DNA from: Streptomyces sennicomposti | GTDB lineage: Bacteria; Actinomycetota; Actinomycetes; Streptomycetales; Streptomycetaceae | Assembly: GCF_019890635.1 (NCBI RefSeq) | Contig: NZ_JAIOAB010000035.1 | Location: 1-64,000, forward strand | Length of the DNA: 64,000 nt | Reading direction: 5' to 3' | Part shown: piece by piece, positions 24,930-34,006 of the stretch | Numbering within the stretch: position 1 is the stretch's first letter | Layout of the letters: the number at the start of each line of letters is the position of its first letter | The notes under the pieces: model-generated | The model's input: only the letters and a program-made list of their open reading frames with translations | Database searches by the model: none | Told to the model about the DNA's origin: nothing | Translations under genes and position numbers: made by a program

Positions 24930-26327
24930 ATGAGCAGATCCGAACAGCCGTCCCGCAGAACCGTGCTGACCGCCGCGATGGCCGCCGCCGTCGCGGGCCC
25001 CACGCTCGTCGCCGGCGCCGCCGCCCCGGCCGCCGCCGCGGACACCCACCGCGGCCCCGCCGTCCCGGCCCGCCACGGCCGTCACGACCCGGCCCGCCCG
25101 GTCGACTACCGCGCCTGGACGACGTACGCCGACTGGTACGAGGGCGTCTTCCGGGGCGCCCGCGCGGTGGCCGGCGCGCGCCCCGCCCTGGAGATCGCCG
25201 CCCCGGCGGGCAGCACCGACTACACCGACCCGCACACCGGCGCCACCGCCCGCTGGGAGTACGCCACCTGGACCGGGCCGCTGCACCGGCTCCCCGTCCC
25301 GGCCACCGAGGCGATCGCCTCCTGGAACGCGGACACCCCGGCCGGCACCTGGCTCCAGGTGGAACTGCGGGGCACCTACTCCGACGGCACGGACACCCCC
25401 TGGTACGTGATGGGCCGCTGGGCGGCCGGGGACCAGGACATCAAGCGGACCTCCGTGGACGACCAGAGCGACGGCCGCAGCACCGTCTGGACGGACACCC
25501 TCGCGATCGACGACCCGGCCTCCGGGCTGCGGCTGGCCGCGTACCGGCTGCGCCTGACCCTCTACCGGCGGCCCGGCACCCGGCTCACCCCGCTCGTCCG
25601 GCGGATCGGCGCCATGGGCTCGGACGTCCCCGACCGCTTCACCGTCCCCGCCACCACGCCCGCCGGCCCCGCCCGGGAACTGGCCGTGCCGCGCTACTCG
25701 CAGGAGATCCACGCCGGCCAGTACCCCCAGTACGACAACGGCGGCGAGGCCTGGTGCAGCCCGACCTCCTCGCAGATGATCATCGAGTACTGGGGCGGGA
25801 AACTGACCCCCGAGCAGCTCTCCTGGGTGGACCCGTCCTACGCCGACCCGCAGGTCTGCCACGCGGCCCGCTCCACCTACGACCACCAGTACACCGGCTG
25901 CGGCAACTGGCCCTTCAACGCGGCCTACGCGGCGACCTTCAAGGACCTCCAGGGCGTGGTCACCCGGCTCGGCTCGCTCACCGACCTGGAGACGCTGATC
26001 GCGGCCGGCATCCCGGCCATAACGTCACAGTCGTTCCTGAAGACCGAGCTGACCGGCGCCGGGTACGGCACCTCGGGCCATCTGATGACGGTCATCGGCT
26101 TCACGGCGGACGGCGACGTGATCGCCAACGACCCGGCCTCGCCGAGCGACGACGCGGTACGGCGCGTGTACGCCCGACGTGAGTTCGAGAACATCTGGCT
26201 GCGCACCAAGCGGTACAACGCCTCCGGCCAGGTCGCCTCGGGCAGCGGCGGCGTCTGCTACCTGTACTTCCCGGCGTTCCCCACGCCCCAGCAGGTCCGG
26301 GCGCTGGCGGCGGTGGGCGTGCGCTGA
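24930..26327 (+). CDS. Secreted C39-like cysteine peptidase, Tat-type signal
   Basis: 465 aa. The N-terminus has a twin-arginine motif (SRRTVLTAAM), a hydrophobic Ala/Val stretch and an AAAAADT cleavage region. Residues ~30-250 form a beta-rich unidentified domain. Residues ~255-440 are a papain-like peptidase C39-like domain: YDNGGEAWCSPTSSQMIIEYWG with Cys276, GTSGHLMTVIGF with His384, and VIANDPASPS as third position. Such proteins act outside the cell on peptide or cell-wall bonds. I chose ATG 24930; an upstream in-frame start at 24864 would bury the signal. Promoter-region elements suggest DasR-type control. Confidence 0.85.
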   Translation: MSRSEQPSRRTVLTAAMAAAVAGPTLVAGAAAPAAAADTHRGPAVPARHGRHDPARPVDYRAWTTYADWYEGVFRGARAVAGARPALEIAAPAGSTDYTDPHTGATARWEYATWTGPLHRLPVPATEAIASWNADTPAGTWLQVELRGTYSDGTDTPWYVMGRWAAGDQDIKRTSVDDQSDGRSTVWTDTLAIDDPASGLRLAAYRLRLTLYRRPGTRLTPLVRRIGAMGSDVPDRFTVPATTPAGPARELAVPRYSQEIHAGQYPQYDNGGEAWCSPTSSQMIIEYWGGKLTPEQLSWVDPSYADPQVCHAARSTYDHQYTGCGNWPFNAAYAATFKDLQGVVTRLGSLTDLETLIAAGIPAITSQSFLKTELTGAGYGTSGHLMTVIGFTADGDVIANDPASPSDDAVRRVYARREFENIWLRTKRYNASGQVASGSGGVCYLYFPAFPTPQQVRALAAVGVR

Positions 26328-26484
26328 CCGGACCCGCGGCCCGCGGCCCGGCCCCCCGGGACCGGCCTGTGAGCAAGCTCTCGGCCGCGGGCGCCCGCGG
26401 AAGTGGCAAGGTGGACGGCGGGACGAGGGGAGACGTTCCGCGGCGGGGGAGTCCCACCAGCACGTCGAAACCCTGCGAGAGACC

Positions 26485-26634
26485 ATGACCGCGCACTCGG
26501 CCACCGCCGCCCCGCCCCGCGTCCGCACCGGCGGCCCCCAGGACGACGACGGCCCGAAGATCCTGGAGCACGTCCTCGGCTGGACCCTCGTCGTGGTGAT
26601 CGCGATGCTCGTCACCCAGCTCGGTCTGCTGTGA
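26485..26634 (+). CDS. SCO1431-family small membrane protein
   Basis: 49 aa: a polar N-terminus with GGPQDDDGPKILEHV, then one transmembrane helix (about residues 31-47) at the very C-terminus, ending TQLGLL. Small size, a single tail helix and position match the small membrane protein family typified by SCO1431, as I recall it. The function is unknown. It is 157 bp after the C39-like gene and upstream of the TetR gene. Confidence 0.72.
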   Translation: MTAHSATAAPPRVRTGGPQDDDGPKILEHVLGWTLVVVIAMLVTQLGLL

Positions 26635-26697
26635 CCTGACCCATACCGGACCTGCCATACTGCGGTGGACCGACCGCAGTGGGAGACCGGGGCCGAA

Positions 26698-27396
26698 TTG
26701 AAGACGAGTCAGCAGCGCGAGACCGCCCTTCCCCGCACGCTCGGCTCCCCCCGGCCCGCACCGGCCCCCGGCCGGGTGCGCGGCACCCAGCGGTCCGCGA
26801 CCCGCCGCGCCGAACTCATAGCCATCGGGCGACGGTTGTTCGCCGACACGTCCTACGACGCCCTGTCCATGGACGACATCGCCCGGCAGGCCCAGGTCGC
26901 CAAGGGGCTGATCTACTACTACTTCCGCTCCAAGCGCGGCTACTACCTCGCGATCATCGAGGACTCGGTCGCCGAACTGGTGACCTTCGCGGCGAGCGGG
27001 CAGGAACTGCCGGCCGTGGAGCGGGTGCACCGCACCATCGACGGCTACCTGCGCTACGCCGAGCACAACCAGGCCGCCTACCGCACCATCGTCAGCGGCG
27101 GCGTCGGCTTCGACACCGAGGTGCAGGCCGTCCGCGACGGCGTGCGCGAGGCGATCGTCGCGACCATCGCCGAGGGCGCCTACGGGCGCACCGCCGTCAC
27201 GGCGACGGCCCGGATGGGCCTGATCGCGTGGGTGTGCGGCGTCGAGGGCGCCACCCTGGACTGGATCGCCCGCCCCGAACTGTCCCGCGAGACGATGCGC
27301 GACCTCCTGGTCAAGACCCTCGGCGGCGCCCTGCGCGCCATCGAGGAACTGGACCCCACCCACCCGACCCCGCCCCCCGCCCGCCGGGACGTCTGA
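26698..27396 (+). CDS. TetR/AcrR family transcriptional regulator
   Basis: 232 aa if started at TTG 26698, 12 bases after GGGAG; a GTG at 26665 is in frame but only 4 bases after a CATACT -10 box, so less likely. Helix-turn-helix near residues 45-80 (YDALSMDDIARQAQVAKGLIYYYFRSKRGYY). The ligand domain is unassigned. It has a Pro-rich N-terminal arm before the DNA-binding domain. The nearest target candidate is the acyl-CoA dehydrogenase gene 709 bp downstream, which has a palindromic site at its promoter. Confidence 0.85.
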   Translation: MKTSQQRETALPRTLGSPRPAPAPGRVRGTQRSATRRAELIAIGRRLFADTSYDALSMDDIARQAQVAKGLIYYYFRSKRGYYLAIIEDSVAELVTFAASGQELPAVERVHRTIDGYLRYAEHNQAAYRTIVSGGVGFDTEVQAVRDGVREAIVATIAEGAYGRTAVTATARMGLIAWVCGVEGATLDWIARPELSRETMRDLLVKTLGGALRAIEELDPTHPTPPPARRDV

Positions 27397-28104
27397 CCCG
27401 CGCCCGCCGGCCCGCCGGCCCGGCTGACCCGAGAGTCGCCGGGGGCCTGCCGCCCGTCCCGCCGGAACGCCCGCCCCCGCCGTCCGCCGGGACGGGCTGA
27501 CGCGCGTCCCGCCCGGCTCACCGTCCGGCCGCCGATTCGGGCCGCTGCCCGGCTTCGAGGGCACGGGCGACGCTTGACGGCTCGCTGCCAGGCGCCCGGG
27601 GCCGACCGCACCAGCGTCCACCCGAACCGCCCAGCACGCTCGGGCCGCCCGGCCCTGGAGCCCGACCACCCGGACTGCCGGCCCGGCCGAGGTGCCGGCC
27701 CGCCCCGACGGGCGGCCGAGCCCCGAGAATCCGGCCGCTGCCCGGCCCCGGCCCCGGCCCGGAGGCGGCGCGGGTCCCGGAGGCCGGGACCGCCGAGATC
27801 CCCGAATCGCCCCACCGGACGTCCGCGCCCGCGGGCCTCCGGCAGGGGGCGGCGAAGGCGGTTGAACCGGGTACTCCTCCCGCTCCCGTGCGACCCCGGG
27901 GAAAGGCGGCTAGTCTTTCTTGAAGTAAGCGCTCGTTAACCGGTGACTCCGTGCCTGCGATCGGGCATACTCACAGCGCACAGCCGCTGGTCAGCCGCTT
28001 CCGAGACCCGGGAGGGCGAGCATCGAGCGGCCCGAGGAACACCCGGCGGAGCCGCCCCAAGAAGGTGCTGTCCGCCAGTGCCCGACAGGGAGGAGAGCGT
28101 CGCC
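27397..28104. other. Long intergenic region before the acyl-CoA dehydrogenase gene
   Basis: 708 bp. Bases 27400-27850 are low-complexity G+C-rich sequence of Pro/Arg/Gly-type codons in every frame, with no start signals and no gene that I would defend. Promoter elements appear at 27911-27940, and a second -10-like CATACT sits near 27966. The rest is a long 5' leader. Confidence 0.55.
27911..27940 (+). promoter_or_regulatory. -10 box and TetR-like operator ahead of the acyl-CoA dehydrogenase gene
   Basis: TAGTCT (27911-27916) is a -10 candidate. Directly downstream, GTAAGCGCTCGTTAAC (27925-27940) is an imperfect palindrome with TAA/TTA arms and an AGCGCT core. This resembles operators of TetR-type fatty-acid regulators. 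Its position over the start point would suit repression. The -35 is weak. Confidence 0.35.
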
Positions 28105-29277
28105 ATGCCCGACCGCGCCCCGCAGCCGGTGGACCGGCAACTGCCCACGGAAGAGGCCCGGGACCTGATAGCGCTCGTCCGCGACATCGCGCACCAGGAG
28201 ATCGCCCCGAACGCGGCCGAGGAGGAGGACGCCGGACGCTTCCCGCGCGAGGTCTTCACCCTCCTGTCCCGCTCCGGTCTGCTCGGCCTGCCCTACGACT
28301 CCGAGTACGGCGGCGGCGACCAGCCCTACGAGGTCTACCTCCAGGTCCTGGAGGAACTGGCCGCGGCCCGCCTCACCGTGGGACTCGGCCTCAGCGTGCA
28401 CACCCTCGCCTCGTACGCCCTCGCCACCTACGGCACCAAGGCGCAGCAGGTCGAACACCTGCCCGCGATGCTCGGCGGCGGCCTCCTCGGCGCGTACGCC
28501 CTCTCCGAGCCCGCCTCCGGCTCCGACGCCGCCTCGCTGCGCACCAAGGCCGTACGCGACGGCGACGACTGGGTGATCACCGGCACCAAGTCCTGGATCA
28601 CCCACGGCGGCATCGCCGACTTCTACACGGTGATGGCCCGTACCGGCGGCGAAGGCCCCCGCGGGATCACCGCCTTCCTGGTGCCCGGCGACGCCGAGGG
28701 ACTGACCGCCGCGGCGCCCGAGAAGAAGATGGGCCTCAAGGGCTCGCCCACCGCGCAGATCCACCTCGACGGCGTACGGGTCGGCGACGACCGGCGCATC
28801 GGCGAGGAGGGCCAGGGCTTCGCCATCGCCCTGTCCGCCCTCGACTCCGGCCGCCTCGGCATCGCGGCCTGCGCGATCGGCGTCGCCCAGGCCGCCCTCG
28901 ACGAGGCGACGGCCTACGCCACCGAGCGGCGGCAGTTCGGCCGGCCGATCGCCGACTTCCAGGGGCTGCGCTTCATGCTCGCCGACATGGCGACCCAGAT
29001 CGAGGCGGGCCGGGCGCTGTACCTGACGGCGGCGCGCCTGCGCGACGCGGGCCGGCCGTTCGCGCGGGAGGCCGCCATGGCCAAGCTGTTCTGCACGGAC
29101 ACGGCCATGAAGGCGACCACCGACGCCGTCCAGATCCTCGGCGGCTACGGCTACACCGCCGACTTCCCGGCCGAGCGCTACATGCGCGAGGCCAAGGTGC
29201 TGCAGATCGTCGAGGGCACCAACCAGATCCAGCGCATGGTCATCGCCCGTCACGTCGCGGGTCCCGAGACCCGCTGA
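28105..29277 (+). CDS. Acyl-CoA dehydrogenase
   Basis: 390 aa from ATG 28105, preceded by GGGAGGAG. N-terminal helical domain, then the beta domain with YALSEPASGSDAASL and the FAD-binding WITHGGIADFYTVM. The C-terminal helical domain has QFGRPIADFQGLRFMLADM and QILGGYGYTADFPAERYMRE. A catalytic Glu lies in IVEGTNQIQR. It oxidises an acyl-CoA to the 2-enoyl-CoA with FAD and ETF. The chain length is unknown (short or branched chain by resemblance). Its 3' end overlaps the convergent small gene by 38 bp. Confidence 0.92.
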   Translation: MPDRAPQPVDRQLPTEEARDLIALVRDIAHQEIAPNAAEEEDAGRFPREVFTLLSRSGLLGLPYDSEYGGGDQPYEVYLQVLEELAAARLTVGLGLSVHTLASYALATYGTKAQQVEHLPAMLGGGLLGAYALSEPASGSDAASLRTKAVRDGDDWVITGTKSWITHGGIADFYTVMARTGGEGPRGITAFLVPGDAEGLTAAAPEKKMGLKGSPTAQIHLDGVRVGDDRRIGEEGQGFAIALSALDSGRLGIAACAIGVAQAALDEATAYATERRQFGRPIADFQGLRFMLADMATQIEAGRALYLTAARLRDAGRPFAREAAMAKLFCTDTAMKATTDAVQILGGYGYTADFPAERYMREAKVLQIVEGTNQIQRMVIARHVAGPETR

Positions 29278-29482
29278 ACTGCGCGAGCCCCCGGAACGGC
29301 GCCGCGAGCCGGACCCACTCCGGATCGTGGCGCCCCGGCAGGGTGCGGCCCCGGTCGCTCCAGACGCGCACCAGCTCACGGTAGATCGGCGGGTCCGCGG
29401 GCGGCGCGGCCGGGACCGGGACCGTCGGCGGCGGCACCAGGACGCGACGCCGGCGCCCGCCCGCAGGCTCGATGGAGGTCAT
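29240..29482 (-). CDS. Small conserved-looking hypothetical protein
   Basis: 80 aa beginning MTSIEPAGGRRRRVLVPPP. It has a Pro-rich N-terminal third, then PIYRELVRVWSDRGRTLPGRHDPEWVRLAAP, whose balanced residue mix and amphipathic helix look like a real short protein rather than an antisense shadow. It overlaps the end of the acyl-CoA dehydrogenase gene tail to tail. No domain is recognised. The ribosome site is weak, so coding status is moderate. Confidence 0.5.
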   Translation of the reverse strand: MTSIEPAGGRRRRVLVPPPTVPVPAAPPADPPIYRELVRVWSDRGRTLPGRHDPEWVRLAAPFRGLAQFSGSRDPRRDGR

Positions 29483-29605
29483 GCCTGGGCAACGCGGGGC
29501 CGTACGGACAGGTCACCGCGCCCCGGAATCGGGCGTCAGTTCAGCGCCGTCCGCCCCCGGGACCGGCCGCGGACGGCCGCCCGGCCCCACGGCGCGGCGA
29601 ACGAG

Positions 29606-29640
29606 CCGCACCACGGCGGCATACGGGTGCCGTGGTGCGG
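29606..29640 (-). terminator. Hairpin terminator after the zinc-ribbon-like gene
   Basis: CCGCACCACGGC (29606-29617) and GCCGTGGTGCGG (29629-29640) form a perfect 12-bp stem with an 11-nt loop. It lies 33 bp beyond the stop of the minus-strand gene at 29673-30110. Confidence 0.7.
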
Positions 29641-29672
29641 GGCGGAGCGGGTACGGGTGCCGCGGGCGGCCG

Positions 29673-30110
29673 TCAGGCGGCGTCGCTGCGCATCGTCGGC
29701 ACGCGCATCGGGCGCGAGCCCGGGCCGCCGACGTGCGAGAAGGGCTGCGTCCGCCAGTCGAGCCCCTGAGGGAGCGTCAACAACAGGGCGGTGTCCTGCT
29801 CCTGGGGCTCCACCGACTCGTCGGCGGGCCGGGCGTCACCGGCGCCGCGGCCCGTGCCGGGGCAGACCGTGAGCCCGAACGGGTTCCACGGCGAGGCGCA
29901 CAGCGCGTGCTCGGGCAGGACTTCCTCGTCCGCCAGCAGGGCGATGGGCTGCGCGCAGTCCGGGCAGATCACCCGGTACATCTCGAAGGTGTCGTAGGCG
30001 TCGAGTTCCTCGCCGTCGAAGTCGTCGGGTTCGACGCCCTCCGGCTGGGGCTCGGCAATCGGCTGCTGCCGCCTGGGCGCGGATCGACCAGGGCGCTTGA
30101 GACTCTGCAT
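29673..30110 (-). CDS. Hypothetical protein with a possible zinc ribbon
   Basis: 145 aa from ATG 30110, after AGGGGGAG. An acidic stretch (residues 24-42) precedes VICPDCAQPI (Cys49, Cys52) and further Cys at 71 and 83 with a His at 68, enough for one zinc site. The C-terminal half is low complexity. Nothing indicates export or membrane insertion. It is divergent from the Lrp/AsnC regulator gene, which may control it. The function is unknown. Confidence 0.65.
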   Translation of the reverse strand: MQSLKRPGRSAPRRQQPIAEPQPEGVEPDDFDGEELDAYDTFEMYRVICPDCAQPIALLADEEVLPEHALCASPWNPFGLTVCPGTGRGAGDARPADESVEPQEQDTALLLTLPQGLDWRTQPFSHVGGPGSRPMRVPTMRSDAA

Positions 30111-30379
30111 GGGTTTCTCCCCCTAAGGCTGGGCCGTGAAGGCACTGCGGCCTCGACCACAGCAAGCACTTCCCGTCCGGTCTCTGAGGTAATCACGAGA
30201 ACATCACGGAGCGCGCCACTGGGATGTGGTGTTGGTCACATGCCGCGTGCGCGTGCCCGACGCGACTGTTTTGTCCCCCCGCGCGCATCGGCCCGCGGCC
30301 GCCCGCGCGGGCGCGCGCGGGCATGACCCGCGCCGCCGAGGTATCCGAGGAGATCAACGGCACTGTAGGTTCTTGCGCC

Positions 30380-30820
30380 ATGGAGGAGCTGGACCGACAG
30401 ATCGTGCAGCTGCTCGTCAAGGACGGGCGGATGAGCTACACCGACCTGGGCAAGGCCACGGGCCTGTCCACGTCTGCCGTGCACCAGCGGGTGCGGCGGC
30501 TGGAGCAGCGTGGCGTCATCCGCGGCTACGCCGCGGTCGTCGACCCCGAGGCCGTGGGGCTGCCCATGACCGCCTTCATCTCGGTCAAACCCTTCGACCC
30601 CAGCGCCCCCGACGACATCGCGGACCGCCTGGCGGGCGTCCCGGAGATCGAGGCGTGCCACAGCGTGGCCGGCGACGAGAACTACATCCTCAAGGTGCGT
30701 GTGGCCACCCCGCACGAACTGGAGGAGCTGCTGGCCCGGGTCCGCTCCCTGGCCGGCGTCTCGACCCGCACGACGGTGGTCCTCTCCACCCCGTACGAGT
30801 CCCGCCCGCCCCGCATCTGA
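30380..30820 (+). CDS. Lrp/AsnC family transcriptional regulator
   Basis: 146 aa starting MEELDRQIVQLLVKDGRM. Helix-turn-helix at residues ~20-50 (YTDLGKATGLSTSAVHQRVRRLEQRGVI) and an AsnC/RAM ligand-binding domain from ~65 (AAVVDPEAVGLPMTAFISVKP; CHSVAGDENYILKVRV). Family members sense amino acids and act as octamers. TGTAGG lies at 30364-30369, so the transcript may start at or near the ATG (leaderless). Likely targets are itself, the divergent 145-aa gene or the amidohydrolase downstream. Confidence 0.9.
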   Translation: MEELDRQIVQLLVKDGRMSYTDLGKATGLSTSAVHQRVRRLEQRGVIRGYAAVVDPEAVGLPMTAFISVKPFDPSAPDDIADRLAGVPEIEACHSVAGDENYILKVRVATPHELEELLARVRSLAGVSTRTTVVLSTPYESRPPRI

Positions 30821-30977
30821 CGCGGCCCCGGCCCCGGCCCGGACCCACGGCGTACGGCGCCCACCCGCCGCACACCGCGCCCGGCCCGCCCCCCTCGCGC
30901 CGCCCGCCGCGGTCCTCCGCGCCCGTGCGGGCGACCTGCGTGCCGGCCTCGCGGGCGCACGCGCGAGACTGGTGGGC

Positions 30978-32582
30978 ATGAGTGAGCGCACCGCCGAACC
31001 GCAGACCGTCCTACTCCGCCGCGGCGAGGTCCACAGCCCCGCCGACCCGTTCGCCACCGCGATGGTCGTCGAGGCGGGGCAAGTCGCCTGGGTCGGCTCG
31101 GAGGGCGCGGCCGACGCGTTCGCCGACGGGGTGGACGAGGTGATCGACCTGGACGGCGCCCTGGTCACCCCGGCGTTCACCGACGCCCATGTGCACACCA
31201 CCGCCACCGGCCTCGCGCTCACCGGACTGGACCTGTCCGGCGCCCCCTCCCTGGAGGCGGCCCTCGCCCGGGTGCGGGAGTTCGCCGCCGCCCGCCCGGA
31301 CGACCGCGTCCTGCTCGGCCACGGCTGGGACGCCGCCCGCTGGCCCGGCGGCCGCCCCCCGACACGCGCCGAACTGGACGAGGCCACCGGCGGCCGCCCG
31401 CTCTACCTCAGCCGGATCGACGTCCACTCCGCGGTCGTCAGCACCGCCCTGCTCGACCTGACGCCCGGCGACCTCGGCCCCGCCGACGGCCCGCTGACCG
31501 CCGCCGCGCACCACGCCGTGCGCGCCGCCGCGTTCGGCGCCGTCACGGCCGAGCAGCGCACCGAGGCGCAGCGCGCCGCGCTCGCCCACGCGGCGTCCCT
31601 GGGCATCGGCTCCGTGCACGAGTGCGGCGGCCCGGACATCTCCTCGGAGGACGACTTCACCGGCCTGCTGCGCCTGGCCGCCGCGGAACCGGGCCCCCGG
31701 GTCGTCGGCTACTGGGCCGAGCAGGACGTCGACAAGGCGCGCGAACTGGGCGCGGTGGGCGCCGCCGGCGACCTGTTCGCCGACGGCTCCATCGGCTCGC
31801 ACACCGCCTGCCTGCACACGCCGTACGCCGACGCGGACCACACCGGCACCGCCTACCTGGACGCCGCCGCCGTCGCCGCCCATGTCGTCGCCTGCACCGA
31901 GGCGGGCCTGCAGGCCGGTTTCCACGCCATCGGCGACGCCGCCGTCACCGCCGTGGTCGAGGGCGTGCGCGCCGCCGCCGAGAAGGTCGGCCTGGCCCGT
32001 GTCCGCGCCGCCCGGCACCGCGTCGAGCACGCCGAGATGCTCACCGCGGACACCGTCGCCGCCTTCGCCGAGCTGGGCCTCACCGCCTCCGTGCAGCCCG
32101 CCTTCGACGCGCTGTGGGGCGGCGAGGACGGCATGTACGCGCAGCGCCTGGGCGCCGAGCGGGCCCGCATGCTCAACCCCTTCGCGGCGCTGCTGCGCGC
32201 CGGCGTCCCGCTCGCCTTCGGCTCCGACAGCCCCGTCACGCCGCTCGAACCGTGGGGCGCCGTCCGGGCCGCCGCCTTCCACCGCACCCCCGAGCACCGG
32301 ATCTCCGTCCGCGCCGCCTTCACCGCGCACACCCGCGGCGGCTGGCGGGCGATCGGCCGGGACGACGCGGGCGCCCTGGTGCCCGGCGCGCCCGCCGACT
32401 ACGCCGTGTGGCGCACCGGCGAACTCGTCGTCCAGGCCCCCGACGACCGGGTGGCGCGCTGGTCGACGGACCCGCGCTCCGGCACCCCCGGCCTGCCCGA
32501 CCTCGGCCCGGGCCGTGACCTGCCCGTCTGCCTGCGGACCGTGGTGGGCGGCCGGACCGTCTTCGTACGGCCGGGCGAGTGA
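30978..32582 (+). CDS. Amidohydrolase (YtcJ-like, amidohydro_3)
   Basis: 534 aa. The metal-binding HxH is in LVTPAFTDAHVHTTATG, further ligands are in RHRVEHAEML and a C-terminal Asp is in FGSDSPVTPLEPWGAV. ADGSIGSHTACLH is the family carboxylated-Lys region equivalent. Family enzymes hydrolyse N-acyl or exocyclic amide bonds with Zn or Fe. Start at ATG 30978, 157 bp after the AsnC-type gene. No signal peptide, so it is cytoplasmic. The substrate is unknown. Confidence 0.85.
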   Translation: MSERTAEPQTVLLRRGEVHSPADPFATAMVVEAGQVAWVGSEGAADAFADGVDEVIDLDGALVTPAFTDAHVHTTATGLALTGLDLSGAPSLEAALARVREFAAARPDDRVLLGHGWDAARWPGGRPPTRAELDEATGGRPLYLSRIDVHSAVVSTALLDLTPGDLGPADGPLTAAAHHAVRAAAFGAVTAEQRTEAQRAALAHAASLGIGSVHECGGPDISSEDDFTGLLRLAAAEPGPRVVGYWAEQDVDKARELGAVGAAGDLFADGSIGSHTACLHTPYADADHTGTAYLDAAAVAAHVVACTEAGLQAGFHAIGDAAVTAVVEGVRAAAEKVGLARVRAARHRVEHAEMLTADTVAAFAELGLTASVQPAFDALWGGEDGMYAQRLGAERARMLNPFAALLRAGVPLAFGSDSPVTPLEPWGAVRAAAFHRTPEHRISVRAAFTAHTRGGWRAIGRDDAGALVPGAPADYAVWRTGELVVQAPDDRVARWSTDPRSGTPGLPDLGPGRDLPVCLRTVVGGRTVFVRPGE

Positions 32583-33126
32583 TCTCCTGACCCCGCGCGA
32601 CCGCGCTCGGCGCCCCGTTATGCGTCGCACGACCTGCGTATCCACGGGCGCCGGCGGGGCGGCGGGGCCGCCGGGACGGCCCGGCGGCGTGTTTGACAGG
32701 CGGCGGCGCGGGGCCGGTAGGTTCTGCCGGGTCCACCACCGGACGCCCGGCCGCGGGACGTCCGCACCCGCGTCGCAGCGCCGCTGGGTCAGGGACGGTG
32801 TGCCGCACCGGGTCACCGTCGCTGGCAGCCAGGCTCAGCGACCGCGTCGGCGGGGCACGTTCCGGACGGTCGGCAGGGTGTGACCCGGGTGGGGCCCGGT
32901 CGCTCAGTAGACAACGGCTTCAGGCCGATCCGCAGCCAGCGGGTCCCAGGTCGGCCCGAAGGGCGCCGGGCCCCCATCCGCAGCACGACGGCACCCGCGG
33001 CACACCCGCCCGGGCGCCCTCCGGGAGGCTTCCCGGCGGTTGCGTCACAGTACGCACGTCGTGTCGCATCCCCCCAGGCCGTGGCCACTATGGTGGACCT
33101 CTGCGTACGGACATGAAGGGGCAGTA
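32583..33126. other. ORF-free region with a strong promoter upstream of ppm1
   Basis: 544 bp. It holds a consensus-like promoter at 32693-32723 but no ORF with normal codon use downstream of it. Several hairpins are visible, for example GTCGCTG (32818-32824) with CAGCGAC (32836-32842). Near the end, CACTATGG (about 33086) is a likely -10 for ppm1, and AAGGGG precedes its GTG. The first promoter makes either a ~400-nt leader or a separate non-coding RNA. Confidence 0.5.
32693..32723 (+). promoter_or_regulatory. Vegetative promoter without an ORF behind it
   Basis: A perfect TTGACA -35 (32693-32698) and TAGGTT -10 (32718-32723) are separated by 19 bp. The predicted start is near 32730, about 400 bp before ppm1. 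Confidence 0.55.
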
Positions 33127-33936
33127 GTGAACCACGGCGACGGCACCCCCGCGGCGGGAGCCCAGGAGAGGCGGTTCGGTCCGCTCGGCACGGCGTTGGT
33201 GATCATTCCGACCTACAACGAGGCGGAGAACATCAAGACGATCGTGGGCCGGGTGCGCGAGGCCGTCCCCGAGGCACATGTCCTCGTGGCCGACGACAAC
33301 AGCCCCGACGGCACCGGCAAGCTCGCCGACGAGCTGGCCGCCGAGGACGAGCAGGTGCACGTCCTGCACCGCAAGGGCAAGGAAGGACTCGGCGCCGCCT
33401 ACCTGGCGGGCTTCCGCTGGGGCCTGGAGCGCGACTACGGCGTGCTGGTCGAGATGGACGCCGACGGCTCCCACCAGCCCGAGGAACTGCCCCGGCTGCT
33501 GACCGCCCTCAAGGGCGCCGACCTGGTGCTCGGCTCCCGCTGGGTGCCCGGCGGGCGCGTGGTGAACTGGCCCAAGGGCCGCGAGTTCATCTCCCGCGGC
33601 GGCAGCCTGTACTCGCGTCTGGCGCTGGACCTGCCCCTGCGGGACATCACCGGCGGCTACCGCGCCTTCCGCCGGGAGACCCTGGAGGGCCTGGGCCTGG
33701 ACGAGGTCGCCTCGCAGGGCTACTGCTTCCAGGTCGACCTGGCCCGCCGCGCCGTGAAGGCCGGCTACCACGTGGTCGAGGTGCCCATCACCTTCGTGGA
33801 GCGCGAACTCGGCGACTCCAAGATGAGCCGCGACATCCTCGTCGAGGCGCTGTGGCGGGTCACCACCTGGGGCGTGGGGGAGCGGGTCACCAAGCTCACC
33901 GGCCGCACCGCCAAGCCCCAGGACGGGAAGGCCTAG
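33127..33936 (+). CDS. ppm1: Polyprenol monophosphomannose synthase (DPM1-type GT2)
   Basis: 269 aa from GTG 33127. A GT2 fold with VIIPTYNEAENI, VLVADDNSPDGTG, metal-binding VEMDADGSHQPEEL and the DPM1-type GYRAFRRETLEGLGL and FVERELGDSKMSRDI blocks. It transfers mannose from GDP-mannose to polyprenyl phosphate at the inner membrane face, for protein O-mannosylation and other mannoconjugates. As in Streptomyces, it is a lone catalytic domain without the acyltransferase fusion seen in some mycobacteria. fxsA and rbpA follow as expected for the genus. Confidence 0.93.
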   Translation: MNHGDGTPAAGAQERRFGPLGTALVIIPTYNEAENIKTIVGRVREAVPEAHVLVADDNSPDGTGKLADELAAEDEQVHVLHRKGKEGLGAAYLAGFRWGLERDYGVLVEMDADGSHQPEELPRLLTALKGADLVLGSRWVPGGRVVNWPKGREFISRGGSLYSRLALDLPLRDITGGYRAFRRETLEGLGLDEVASQGYCFQVDLARRAVKAGYHVVEVPITFVERELGDSKMSRDILVEALWRVTTWGVGERVTKLTGRTAKPQDGKA

Positions 33937-34006
33937 CTAGGGCCTGATCCGAACCAGAGGCCCAGCCCTTATCCGGCACTGAGCAGCTCCCAGGCACACT
34001 GGAAGC

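Noticed and set aside
32693..33127. 144-codon ORF upstream of ppm1
   Set aside because: Codon use is Gly/Arg/Pro/Ser low complexity, it has no domain and it overlaps the ppm1 start region. A leader or RNA is the better explanation.
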